DNA of 64,000 nucleotides, from the NCBI RefSeq assembly GCF_001638985.1, contig NW_017265146.1:1054001-1118000 (forward strand). The letters are read 5' to 3'. Of the stretch, positions 34,359 to 46,665 are shown piece after piece. The stretch comes from Phycomyces blakesleeanus NRRL 1555(-) (lineage: Eukaryota; Mucoromycota; Mucoromycetes; Mucorales; Phycomycetaceae). Position numbers and translations under genes: made by a program. Below the pieces are notes generated by a model, which saw only the letters and a program-made list of their open reading frames with translations, did not search any database and had not been told where the DNA came from. How positions within the stretch are numbered: the stretch's first letter is position 1; each line of letters begins with the position of its first letter.

Positions 34359-37300
34359 ATGACTCCTGCTGGACCAGTTTGTGCTTCATGTAAACAATTG
34401 GGTCAGAGCAGAAAATCAAATTTATCCTGCCCTTTGAACCCAAGAAACAAGACTCTCTTGATCCCCCGAAAGAGAACCAGCGATAATCTCTCTACCCAAG
34501 AAGAATATCAGACAGAGAGTAGTAGAGGTAACATTAAAACAGATTACTTTAATCCATTGGATCGACTTGCATAGTTTCTAACTTATTTGCTATCATCTGC
34601 ATTTATATGATTATTTAGCTGGTGCTTCGAGACCAAGGGTGGAAACTGTTCAGAATCCTGTGGTTCTTACCATAGCAGAAATCATTGCTCTCTCCTGTGC
34701 TGACCAATATTCTGCAGAGAGTAGCCGAGGTAAATAAATGGAGCAAAATTGATTAATATTCAGCAAAAATTCTAATAATTGTTTCTACTCTATATATTTC
34801 TCTATTTAGCTGCTGCTTCAAGACCAAGAGTTGAAGCTGTCCAGAATTATGTTGTACCGACACAACCAATGTCAATTGACCTCTCCTTCACAGAACAATA
34901 TATTGCAGAGAGCAGCAGAGATAATTTTTAAAATTATATATCAATTGCCACAATTATTAATTATTCTTTAATATTTTTATCATAGATCTAACTGCTGCTT
35001 TTGAGGCTTTGCAAGTTTCTGCTGTTGAGAGAGTCTTGGATTTGACAACCACCACTGCCATTACCACTGCCACTGTTATTCCCCGCTGTTCCAGCTGTAA
35101 TGGAATTGGCCACCTACGGAGTAACAGCTTGCAGTGTCCTAACAACAGACGGCACCACACTTTTGTCCCTGGCCAGTTAGCTGTCACTCATAACATGGCC
35201 TGACGTACCATCACCCCATTACCTCCAACTGACAACAGAGGTGTCATGGATGAACAATGCCAATTCTGTGGAGCTCTAATGTGGATTCATGAGAAAAACT
35301 ACACGTCCAAGGCAAACAACATCAAGTTCTCTATGTGCTGCAGACTCGGGACTGTCATTCTTCCTCCCTTTGAACCCACCCCTCCTGGAATTGCAGAACT
35401 TTTGGTACACACCACTCCTGCTGGAAAAGATTTCTTCGAAAAAAGATCAGACGGTACAACAGCACTATAAGTTTCACTTCCATGGGAGTCAACATTGATC
35501 AGTCTGTTGCTAACAATATTGGTGATGCATACAACTTCCGGATCCATGGGACCATCTGCCACAAGACTGGGTCAGTCCTTCCAACGACCCAGACTCAGAT
35601 GGATCAGCCCAAGTTTGCCCAGGTTTATATATTTGACCCAGCCTCTCAGGTTGACCATAGACATTGCAATGCCCCGGAATTAGACAGGGTAATCTTGGAA
35701 AAGATTCAGGCCGTTCTCATGGAAGTTAATCCATTTGTTTCCCTCTTCCGTTCTATGCATCAAGTTGCACGGGATAATGATGGAACAGCCGACATGACCT
35801 TTTGCCTGGCAGAGTCTGGCTCAGCAGACCAGCAACGGTACAATACTCCCACTGTTGAGAAAGTGGCAGTGTTGATGAGTGATACTGAGCATAATGAGGC
35901 AAGAGACATCATTCTGCACACCCAGACAGACTATCTCCACAAGATCAATGAGTACCACCACAACTATGATGCTTTGCAGTATGTTCTACTCTTCCCTTCT
36001 GGTGATTTTGGCTGGACCATCAATAGATATACTCCAACAAGATCAAAGATCTCCACCATGGACTGGTACGCTAACCATCTCATGTACCATCCCAACTTTA
36101 TGCACCTCCTCCACCGTTTTGGCTGCCTCTTTCAACAGTATATTGTTGATATGTATGCCAAGATTGAACATAGCCGTCTTGGATATTATGTCCTGAACCA
36201 AAAAAAGATGTGTGCAGAACTTTACAGTAGTATCCAGGATGCAGTCCACCTCAATGACAATGATATGACAAATCTTGGTTGGCCAGTGATTCTTCCTTCC
36301 TCCTTCCTTGGCAGCCCACAATGTATGCGTGAATTGTACCAAGATGCTATGGGCATTGTGTGCCACTTTGGCAAGCCGGATCTCTTTGTGACCTTTACCT
36401 GCAATCCTACTTGGCCAGAAATCACAAATTCTCTGTTGGGTAGACTGAGTGCCAGTGATAGACCTGATCTTTGTTTCCGTGTGTTTCACATGAAGCTTGA
36501 GCAACTCATGCACGACTTAACAAAGAAGTATACCTTGGGGAAGATCGTAGCACATGTCCATGTCATTGAGTTCCAGAAGCGAGGTCTCCCTCATGCCCAT
36601 ATTCTGTTGATCCTAGCTATAGCAGACAAGCCAGTTACAGTAGACAATTATGACAGAATCGTCTCTGCTGAGTATCTGGATCCTGATCTTGAGCCAGAAG
36701 CATTTGCAATCATCAGCCACCATATGGTGCATAGACCATGCGAAGAGAAGGTCCGTCTTGCTAATGTCCCTCTAGCACGTTGCATGAAGAATGGCTGCTG
36801 CCAGAAGCATTATCCAAAGAATGCCCAAGACGATACAATTGAAGATGGTGCTGGATACCCTTTGTATCGTTGGAGACAGAACGGAAGATTGGTCATACAG
36901 TACAATACCATCCTAGACAATCAATGGGTGGTTCCTAACAACCGCTATCTATGTGTAAAGTACAATACACATATCAACGTCGGGATCTGTACCTCTGTTG
37001 CCTCTGTAAAATATCTTTACAAGTATGTATACAAGGGTCATGACCGTGCCATGACAGTCCTGCAGCCTGGATCCTCATCCACCCCCCAAGAACCCATCAA
37101 TGAGATCCAAGAATTCCTTGATGCCCATTATGTCTCTGCGTCCAAAGTTTGCTAGAGAATCTTTTTTTTTAGGATTCACAGTGAGTCCCCAGCTCACCAG
37201 AGACTTGCTATCCATCTTGAGAATGCCGAGACCGTTTACTTCTGTGAATCTGACTCTCTTGAAGAAACATCTGGGTGGGGCTCCTCTACCATCTTGACTG

Positions 37301-39450
37301 GATAGTTTGCTCACAATACATTGAATATTTCGTCCCGCAAGTATCTTTATTTGGAATTTCCTTCGCATTTTACATGGAAAAAAAATCAGGGAAAGTGGAC
37401 TCCACGTGGCAAAAAGAAAAGCAAAACCCTTGGCAGAGTCCACACTGTTTCACCAAGAGACCCAGAATGGTACTATCTGAGAATCTTGCTGCTCAATGTC
37501 CCTGGTGCCACAAGTTTTGAGTATCTGCGTACTGTCAAAGGCCGCATATATCCTACCAATCAAGATGCTTGCCATGCTCTTGGGCTGTTGGTGGATGACA
37601 GTGAATGGAACTGCTGTATGGAAGAAGCTGTAGGCTATGAGATCCCATCATCATTGCGTCGCCTGTTTGCCATCCTCTTGGTCTTCTGTGAGGTGTCTGA
37701 TCCCTTTGCTCTCTGGCTGGCCTACCGCTCTTCCATGGTTGAGAACTATCTCCATGCTTTCCAACAGGCAGAGAATGACTTCTCTCTTGAGCCAACTGAA
37801 GTCATGTATGACAGATGTCTGTGGAGCATTGAAAGCCACATGTCAGCCAATGGTCTTTCCCTCACTTCCTTTTCTGGGTTTGTTCTCACCCCACTGCTGG
37901 ACTCCTCGGATGCCCAGATCCCTGCCAGTGAATTGAGAACATTGATTGATGAGCAAGAAGCCCTTTGTATTGAGGCTTTGTCTTTGCCTGATTCGGACAT
38001 GCTCTCATTCAATGAGGAACAGCAAGTAGCATACCATGTTGTCATGGAAGCAGTTGACGCAAGCTCTACAACCCTAAGATTGTATTTTGTTAATGGACCA
38101 GGTGGCACTGGAAAGATCTTTTTATTCAATGCCATGCTCAGAAAAGTCCATCAACAAGGCAAGATTGCTCTCGCGGTAGCTACCAGTGAAATTGCAGCTC
38201 TGCTTTTGGATGGTAGCCGAACAGCTCATTCCAGGTTCAAGATTCCCATTAACATTGACGTCAACTCTATTTGCTCCATTCCTTCCAACTCTGAGCTTGC
38301 AAAGTTGATCAGGAAAACAGAGTTGATTGTTTGGGATGAGGTATCCATGGTCAGCAAGGATCTTATCAATGCTGTCAATCATTCTATTCAAGATGTTATG
38401 AAGTTGGTTAACTCCTTGCTCAATACTGTTCCTTTTGGTGGCAAGCTGTTCGTTTTTGGTGGTGACTTTTGCCAGGTGCTTCCTGTCATTCAAGGAGGAA
38501 ACAGAGCCCAGATTGTTTCCCAGTGCATCAAGGAAGCACGTCTCTGGAGCCATGTTCACTCCATGAAACTCACAAGGAACATGCACATTGCCAAGTCCAC
38601 TGATCCCTGGGAAGTGGCACAACTTAATGAGTTTGCTGCCCTTCTTCTGACTGTTGGCAATGGCAGTCTTCAGACGACTGGTGGTCCAGACACCTTTCAG
38701 ATCCCCCCCTATATGCTTATACGAGGCCGTAATATCAATCATCTGGCCAGTACAATATTCTCTAATCTTTCTAACAATGCCAGCAATCCCAGCTTCCTTA
38801 TAGGCCGTGCAATCTTAACCCCAAAGAATACAGAAGTTAAAAAGATCAACAACATCATTATGAAACTGTTCCCTGGACAAGCAACAGAGTTTAAGAGTAT
38901 TGATAAAGGTCTCAGCGAAAATGATCAATTGAGTTACCCAAATGAATTTCTCAACAAACTCGACCCTGGATCTTTGCCTCCACATACTCTATGCCTCAAG
39001 AACGGATGTCCAATTATGCTACTAAGAAACCTGGACCCTAAGAATGGCCTCTGCAATAGTACCTGCCTTATATGCAATGACTTTGGCAGATATATCATCA
39101 CGGCCACCATTGTAACAGGATCAAGTGCTGGAAAGGTGGTTCTTATACCCAGAATCAAGCTGAACCCAACTAGATCAACCATGTCTATTGATTTCAAGCG
39201 ATGTCAATTTCCAGTCCGCCTTGCCTTTACTATGACTATCAACAAGTCCCAAGGCCAGACCATTGACAAAGTTGGTCTGTGCCTTCCCGACCATGTCTTT
39301 GGTTATAGGCAGTTGTATGTTGCTCTCTCCAGGGTCTGAACTCCAGACTCAGTAAAAATTATGGTTGATATGGACAGTATTTCTACTGAAACAACTAGCA
39401 ATGTCTATATAAACAATGTTGTTTATAAGGAAGTTGTTCCTAACAATTAA
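34359..39450 (+). pseudogene. Helitron RepHel (Rep endonuclease plus Pif1-type helicase), decayed
   Basis: Rolling-circle transposase gene. Exons: 34359-34527, 34619-34729, 34810-34920, and the rest from 34986. The N-terminal part has cysteine-knuckle motifs (CASCKQLGQ, CSSCNGIGH). The Rep domain (35482-37155) has the HUH-type FQKRGLPHAHILL (codons 365-377) and catalytic-tyrosine region KYLYKYVYKGHD (510-521). The helicase follows in the same frame: GPGGTGK, WDEVSM, GGDFCQVLP, TINKSQGQT, YVALSRV. Breaks are TGA at about 35200, a one-base shift at the A-run near 35440, TAG at 37153-37155 and 37303-37305, and TGA at 39337-39339 before the family-typical TPDSVKIMVD tail. The Walker A threonine is Ile, which should weaken ATP hydrolysis. 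The splice donor after the third exon has lost its G. The copy is inactive. Confidence 0.9.
34619..34920 (+). repeat. Tandemly duplicated exon-intron units in the Helitron gene
   Basis: Exons 34619-34729 and 34810-34920 are both 111 nt, start and end in the same phase, and encode related peptides (ASRPRVETVQN ... QYSAESSR and ASRPRVEAVQN ... QYIAESSR). The end of exon 1 (YQTESSRG) and the start of exon 4 (LTAAFEALQV) look like partial copies of the same unit. Confidence 0.8.
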
Positions 39451-40097
39451 CCAATCTGTTCCATATCATACGCCTTCTGCCATATGTCTTTATCCAAATA
39501 TGCCAATCTTTTTCTATATGCTTTATTTTTATTTTCGTATTTTTTGTATTCACGTTATTTCTGCTTATACTTATGCTTATGCTTATGCTTATCTTTATCT
39601 TTATGTTTTTTTTTTTATTTTTTTTTCAAATATTTTAATGTTTTTTTTTTTAAATTGTCAATACCAATTGTGTATATGACAAAGTATAACGTTTTTTTTC
39701 CTTTTTGAAAATATTAAAATACAAACCCCCCAAAAAATATGGCTTCCAGATATGTTCTTTACTATTATTTTATTACTATTATTATAATTCAAGTTAAATA
39801 ATTGGATAACCAAGTTGTATCTGTGTAATTTGTCTAATAATAATTATTAGCACAAAGTTCTGACTACTTGATCAGATTGCTTTGTACCTCTCTGACTCGG
39901 TATTTTTTTATGAAAAAAGAATAATAGTAATATAAGTCATCTATATATTCTTTAAGGTTCCGAGACTACCCGCTTTTAAAGTTAGATTTTATAATACATC
40001 TTGCTTACACTCCAAAATAAAATATAAATAAATAATATCTCCCTGCTTTTTTTTGACAATTTTTTCTCTTTCATTATTTCTTACATTTTATACCAAC
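39451..40097. other. T-rich spacer after Helitron coding region
   Basis: Long T-runs (39605-39655) and AT-rich sequence. The Helitron 3' hairpin and CTRR end must lie here or further right, but I could not assign them. Confidence 0.4.
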
Positions 40098-41290
40098 ATG
40101 AACTACACACTTCAAACTTCTTTCAAAACCTTGCAAAAAAATGTCTACATTTCATCTGGTGTCTCTGGAGCTATGCTAATGGCTTTGGCCAGTAGCTACA
40201 AAGAGGTGGCAAAAATAAATAAATATCATTTATCAATCAACAAATAACACAATATATTAAAAACATATTTTGATTAATAGATCTTTCAAAAAAATCGTTA
40301 ATGTCCCTAACCGGAGCATTAATAATGCAACTATTCAGTATCTTGGGTGCAGTGCCAGGAAGACAACATAAATGTCATCGATGTGATCATCTTGATTACA
40401 GACCGTACTCCAGGCCCGCCCCCAAGATTTTACCTTTTGGAGGATATCAAGCAACAGCTTGACACAAATATAATATTCACCAAATAACATAGCTATCGTT
40501 GTACAAATTTTCCGTAACTTATCAAATATATTTGAATTAGACTCCACTACCAGAGATATTCTCTATAATCCTGGATTTGACAGATTATAGAGAGTATCTC
40601 CGCAAGGAATTTGTGGAGTCTTTTGTGTCTTGGTGGGAGAATGTTGGAAAACTTCCCACAAGGGTTATGTAAGTACAGAAAGTACGCTCCATATACTGTG
40701 CTAATCTAAACCAATATCTATATAATATATATATATATGTAATCTAGCTCCCCTGACCAAGACCCCATCATTGGGTTCTTGGAGGCTGTTGCACTCGGCC
40801 CCGAGCAACTCAAACTCAATGCAGTTATGAAGGGGTATGTTTTTTTACTATAATACACAATCGATAATTAACTATACAATTTCTTTTAAAATAATAATAA
40901 TATGAAATAACAGAAAGTAACAATAAGCACCCTTCATAACTCCAAAAATAATTTATTTGTTAATTTTTTACAAGGAACTTCTTAATTTATTTGTTTTTTT
41001 TTTAATTCTCTATTTTTTTAGGGCTCGAGTGACCTTGCGCCTTTGTCTGTGCTTGTGAGGGGGGGTCGTCCCACATTCAAGAGTTGACTCATGTATATGG
41101 CAATGATCCAGGCCAAGTGTAAGCATGCTCTTAAAGCATGGGTATGACCAAAATCTCAATTTATTAATTTCTTTTTCTTTTTCCTTTCTTTCTCTTTATA
41201 TCTGATTTGGCTTTATGTTTTTATTGGGTGGAGTCTGGCAAGAACAGCATCCTCCACATCAAAGTGAATTTCCAGACGGATGCCTTATAA
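40098..41290 (+). pseudogene. Decayed multi-exon gene remnant of unknown family
   Basis: Separated blocks on the plus strand read like exons of one protein. They are MNYTLQTSFKTLQKN (about 40098), LSKKSLMSLTGALIM (about 40283), YREYLRKEFVESFVSWWENV (about 40584, ending at a GTAAGT donor near 40671), SPDQDPIIGFLEAVALGPEQ (after an AG acceptor near 40748), SSDLAPLSVLVRGGRPTFKS (after AG near 41022, followed by a stop) and SGKNSILHIKVNF (near 41240). Frames between blocks are broken and stops interrupt the fifth. I do not recognise the family. It sits between the Helitron helicase and the gypsy LTR, so it may be an accessory or captured Helitron gene, or part of another element. Confidence 0.35.
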
Positions 41291-41441
41291 ATTATAAATA
41301 CAAAAAATAAAAATAAAATACATTTGATTTTACAAAATTCAATCTTTAAGCCATTATGTAGATGAGATCTCAAAAAAATATTTTAAATTGAAAAGACTTT
41401 AAAATCATACAAGAAATTTTGGCAGCAAAGATTATAATATA

Positions 41442-41892
41442 TGTTACAAGATGACTATTCAATATATAAAATAAAGAAAAAAAAATAAACAACAGGTGCA
41501 ATTATTGCTCTATTACTTCAAAGGTTTTCAACTTTTGTATGAGCTACATTTGTTTTTGTTTTAGTATTAAATCTTTATAATATTAAAATATTCAAATAAA
41601 CTCAGACAAACAATTTTTTCTTTCTTTTCATAGTATGGTTATTGCTTCCTGAACTGTCCCAATGGGGACAACTGGTCTACTTTGTCATAGATAATATATT
41701 GTTAAGTTATTACCCACGCTCTTGTTTGAGTGATTAGTGATGTTGACTAAGGTATGTGACCTTGTTATCGGTATATTCTTTATTTAATGATAGTGTGAGA
41801 AATAATATATAGTTGATACTGGTTGCTTATTCAATATATCTTTGTCTTATTGTCTGTGCACTCTATTTGAATCTACGATTATATTGGATACA
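41442..41892 (-). repeat. Left (3') LTR of the gypsy element, modules A plus X2
   Basis: It starts TGTTAC and ends GGATACA, followed immediately by the polypurine tract. The X2 part (41688-41892) is almost identical to 46850-46879 plus 47417-47591. Module A (41442-41687) instead matches 32488-32749. Confidence 0.75.
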
Positions 41893-42249
41893 ACATTACC
41901 CCCCTCCAGGTTGGAACAACCATTTGAATTGCTTAGGGGAGTATCTGTACATGTATGAGAGCAAATGTCTTTATTTGCGTATACGTTTGCTAAAGCGTGT
42001 AGGTTTTTGTGTTGGATGTGTATGCTTGTTATGTATAATTGTAGCTTTATTGGTGGGTTTCTCTGGACCTCGTCTTTGCCAATATTTGTCAATTATGCTC
42101 AGATCGTTGAAATTGCTTATGGGCTCCCAAGTGTCTTGATCTGGTACATAGTTTTTCCAGCACACTTTGTAAAGGTAGTCACCTTTTTCTTGACAATGAT
42201 CAATGATGGCCTGTATCTCGTAAAAGCTATCTGGAGATATAACAGTATC

Positions 42250-45200
42250 TTATGAGATCAGCTTTACCTGCGAAGATGGGATGTTTTGTGATAGAAGTGC
42301 CCCCGTTTTGTCTTGCAAAATGTAGCTGCCTCCTGTTGTTCTGCCCTTGACTGTGAATGGTCCTTCATATCTTGGGTCCGTCTTAGACTTTCTTAATATG
42401 TTCTTTACCATCACGTTGCTGTCGTTTGGGAACTCCATTATTATTTTATGGTCTTTGTCGTGTTTTCCTTTATCAGCAGCTTGTGTAGCTTTGATGCGTT
42501 CGCAGATTGCTGGGAATACGACAGTCTCCATTTGTTTAATTCTTTTTTTCATATCTGGTAGACTGTTAGGAGCGTTGTGCGTGCTCTCTGTTTTTCTGTA
42601 ATCAGCAAAATCGTTTGGTTGTCTTGCAAACATTAGAGTGAATGGCTGTGTGCCATGTAGCTTAGCATGTTTACTATTTATTACTAGCTGTGTGCTTGGA
42701 ATATATATGTTCCAGTTTCGCTTTGCTCCCTGTGTTCTCTTGTTGATGACTTCCTTGGCTGTGTGTACCCATTTTTTAGCAACTCCATTTGCTCGTAGAT
42801 GATAGAGTGTTACAAGCCGATGATCAATTTCTGCTGTATTTGTGAAAGTCTTGATGAGTTCGTTGACAAACTTGGTATCATTATCTGACTGTAAAACCTT
42901 GGGTAGGCCAAAGTCACAAAAGATTTGAATGAGTTGTTTTGCAATTGTTAAAGATGTCTTATCTGGAATTGCGCGGAGTATGCAGAATTGGGAAAAGATG
43001 TCAACCATTACTAGCATGTAATGATTGCCGTTGTGCGTGGTGGTGTATGGGCCAGCTAAGTCTATGGCCCAGTGTTCACCTGGTTGACTGGCTGTAATAG
43101 GCTTCAGCAGATGATAGCTGTGTTTTGAGACTTTGAACCATTGGTAATTCAAGCAGCGCTTTACTGTTTCTGTTGCCTCTTGCTTGAGATTAGTCCAGTG
43201 TAGTCCATCACTATGTATAGCATTGACAATAGCATCTGTACCAAAGTGGCCGAGTAGATGTGCTTGGTTGAGTAGATGTTGTCTGTTTTTGATAGGTGGT
43301 GTTATCATATCCCCTGTGTTGTGCATGCGTTAGATAGCATGTGTATTTTGTGTGTTCTTTGTTAGATGATTCGTAGAGATTTCTATGGCTTTACCCTCCC
43401 CCAGCAGTTTTTCTGAGGTGAAAAGGCGCAATAAAACATCTCGCAATATATTGTCAATGCCAGAGCGGTGGACTATGTCATAAGTATAGTCGCAGAGTAC
43501 ATCAAGCCAGTTTATTATCATAGGGTTAGCAATTTCTTGCGTATGAAGGTACGTGAGAGCCTTGTGATCCGTGTACAACGTGAACTTGTTACCCCACAAG
43601 AACTTATGGAATTTAGTCAAAGCATAAACGATGCCCAAAAGTTTGCATTTGGTGACAGGATAGTTGCGTTCAGATTTGGAAAGTGACCGTGCCATAAAAC
43701 CGATGTAGCGATATTGGTTGTCTATGATCTGATAGAGCACGGTGCCAATACCTGTGTTGGAGGCGTCTGTGGCAACCAGAAATGGTTGAGTTGTGTCAGA
43801 GTGGCTTAGAACTGGTGCGTGTGTAAGTGCAATTTTGAGCTTGGAAAAAGCTTGCGTTTGTTCTTCTGTCCATAACCCGTGTAGTGAGTCAGCATTGTGT
43901 AGTTTGTCCAGAGGAGAAGACAGTTGCAACAAGTTGGGAATGTGCTCACAAAAATAGTTGACGAGATCCATGAAGCGTTGAATGTCTTTGCCAGACTTGG
44001 GTTGTGGCCACATGGTAGCATTGTGAACCTTGTGAGCATCAAGATCAATACCTCTAGTGCTTACAGTAAAACCCAGTAACGATACAGAAGTTTGTGCAAA
44101 GTGACATTTCTGCGGATTGAGAATGAGATTGACATCCGTGAGCTTTTGAATAGCCGTTTGGACATGTTTAACATGGTCAGACATGTTAGTGGAAAAAACT
44201 ACAATGTCGTCAACAAATGCAGTGACATATGGAGTATTGTGATAAATCAAATTGACTACTCGCTGAAACTTAGACAACAATGACTTGAGACCAAAGGGAC
44301 ATCCTCGAAACATATACTGATTGCCTTCAAACATGAATGTAGTCCTGCGTCTATCGTCTTTATGAATTTTGAATCGATGAAAGGCACTCTTGAGGTCTAA
44401 CGTAGTGAAGATTGTTGCACCCCGTAGCCTGTGAAAGAGTTCAGAGATGAGTGGCAGAGGGAATCTGTCGTCAGGTAGCAGAGTGTTGATGGCTCTGGGA
44501 TCTAAGCAAGGACACTTGCCTGTGGGATTACCAAACTCATCTTTTTTAGGAGCGAATGTAAGTGGGCTGTTCCACTTAGTATTGACGGGTGCCCTTTGTA
44601 TGGTGCCATCAGTAAGCCATTGGTTTATATGTTTGGCCATCAGTGGAACAAGTTGTAAAGCAATAGGATATTGTCGTCTATAGACTACTTGATCTGGGGG
44701 CGTTAGTAGTCGTACAATAGATTCCTTAACTATACAAAATGAAGTTATGGGTATGGCTTCATTTGCTTTACTAAAGACTAGTAGAGCCTTCATGAATTGA
44801 GAATGATCAGTGGGTGTACCGGCTGGTGAATTATTGGGCTTTTCTATTTCAGCTATGGGTGTAGGGATCTGAGGTGTATTAGAACCGTACCAACTCTCTG
44901 CTAGTCCCAGTAAATGTATACCAAGACTTGGCATTAAATCTGTACCAATACTAACATCTATATTCTCAGCGAGATCCAAAAATTCAAAAGAATGTGTAAT
45001 GTGTTTGTTGTTATACAAAACTTTTATTAGTTTTGTTACTCCTAGTCTATGAGCTATAGCGTTACTAGTGGCCAACACGATTTTCCCTTTGTGAGGAATT
45101 ATTGACCACCCAAACTTGCTACAGAGCTTGGTGTTGACAGAGCTGATGGTGGCCCTGGTGTCTACCAGTGCCCATAGTTTTTTCTCTTCTAAAGAAATAG

Positions 45201-45291
45201 GAACGAGATAGAAGTGAGTAGATCGTTTACTAAGATCTACATAAGTGCCTGTGTACTTACATGGGGAGCACTGTTCAAAGTCCATGACCAT
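42250..45291 (-). pseudogene. Gypsy pol: protease, reverse transcriptase, RNase H, integrase (one in-frame stop)
   Basis: Reading from 45291: retropepsin site ALVDTRATIS (codons 41-50), where the usual Asp-Thr-Gly is Asp-Thr-Arg. Reverse transcriptase has FTTLDLKSAF with Asp299 and FVDD at 359-362. RNase H has VATDASNTGIG with Asp509 and a worn DNILRDVLLRL. A TAA at 43330-43332 then interrupts the frame. The integrase follows in the same frame: H2C2-like region HLLGHFGTD with CLNYQW (one Cys replaced), GEHWAIDLAGPY, VLQSDNDTKF, and RANGVAKKW, where the third catalytic acid (Glu) is Lys. The chromodomain-like C-terminus (DPRYEGPFTV) is retained. The loss of protease and integrase catalytic residues shows the copy cannot move by itself. 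Confidence 0.92.
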
Positions 45292-45294
45292 GGA

Positions 45295-46614
45295 CTAGTC
45301 GTTTTCAGAGGAGCTTGCCTCCGAGGGAGTGTTGTTGCTAGTAACAGCGTGTGCAGAACGGACGGCAAAGTGGGGGGCAGATCTCTGAGAAGAGCCAGAC
45401 ACAGAACCCGAAGAACTGGAGGAGCCAGAGACAGAAGTACAGCAATGTTTGTGAGACCAAACTTCACCACACCAGCAACAAGGGGTAGAACCAACATATT
45501 TGTTGATGTGGAGTATTTTCTCCACCCAGTTACCTCCCTTGGTTGCCAGGGCTATCTTGAGGATGTGGCAATCCTCAGTGTCATGATTGCCCTTGCCATG
45601 GAGTGAACACTTCTTGCTTGAGGAGCGTTCACGGCTCGGTGTAGTTTCGTGGGAAAAACCAGAAGAGCAAGCAGAAGAAGAGTGAGTAAGTGTGTGTGAC
45701 ACCTGTGCTTGACCAAGTGTGCGGGTCCTAGGAGCAGAGTCGTTGTGTAGAGTGGCAGGGAATACCGTGTTGTAGATTGACCTAGCCAGAGAGGCTGCCT
45801 TGTCAATAGTGTCCCGTTTTTCTCTGTACATGTTTACTTGCAGGAGTGGGACTTGGTGGGCCATCTCTGGCAGGAGGGTGGCAGTATAAGCTATAGCGGC
45901 TTGCATGTTGTCAGCTATCTTGGCCTCTTGCCGGACACGTTGGTATCTGTCCGTGTAATTGCTTATGGACTCCATGGCTCTCATTCTCATGAGCATCAGC
46001 TCATGCGTGAGTTATACCTGGCGTTCCAGATTGTTGATGCCATAGACACAAATAAATGCATCACGTGCAAAAGACCAGGGGAGCTCAGAGGAACTATGAA
46101 GGTAGTTGTCATACCAGGATTGTTGCTCTCTTGATAGAACAATGGGCAGGAGGTGGTGCCAGTCCACGTTGAGATCCAGACTGTACAAATGGAGTACATT
46201 TTCAAATTTGTCAAAGCATTCCTCGATAGAGGAGTACACCTTCTGAGTGGTGTCTCACTCGTTTCCTTGCCACTGGAAGATGGGCAGTTCCCTGGGCACA
46301 ACACGGGATTGACGGGTTTCTTGCTCAGCAGGAGGTAGGCTGGAATGCAGTAAATGACTATGCGCCGAGATGAGAATAGTCAAGTCACCTTTCATTGTTG
46401 TAATGGTTTGCCTGATTTGATTCTTCCTTTCCTCAGATAGATTCTGCTCAATGGCATCAGCAAGGGCAGTGAAGCAGGTAGCCAGAACGTTGTGGATGCA
46501 ACTAATGGCTTGCAAGGAAGTGTCAGCTTGGGTGTTGGCAGAAGCATCCATTCTGCTCAAGTCGGTCTGAGCAGACAAAACTGGAGATTTGCCATTGAGA
46601 TGTTTGGAAGACAT
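45295..46614 (-). pseudogene. Gypsy gag, two in-frame stops, same frame as pol
   Basis: It starts at the ATG at 46614 (MSSKHLNGKS). A TGA at 46255-46257 and a TAA at 46012-46014 interrupt an otherwise continuous capsid-like region (LPIFQWQGNE, then VYSSIEECFDKFENVL, YDNYLHSSSELPWSFARDAF, then YTDRYQRVRQEAKIADNM). A zinc-knuckle-like part follows (KCSLHGKGNHDTEDC). It ends at a TAG at 45295-45297, directly followed in frame by pol. Both internal stops fit one transition from Trp (TGG) and Gln (CAA). Confidence 0.88.
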
Positions 46615-46665
46615 AGTGGTGTTTTTGTTATAGGGTGTAAAAGAAAAAGAGTTCACCATAAAAAA

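Noticed and set aside
38122..38742. 206-codon minus-strand frame
   Set aside because: Antisense to the Helitron helicase domain. The sense frame carries all the helicase motifs.
41838..42255. Plus-strand hydrophobic frames at the gypsy 3' end
   Set aside because: They overlap the LTR and polypurine tract and are antisense or adjacent to integrase. Composition reflects AT-rich LTR sequence.
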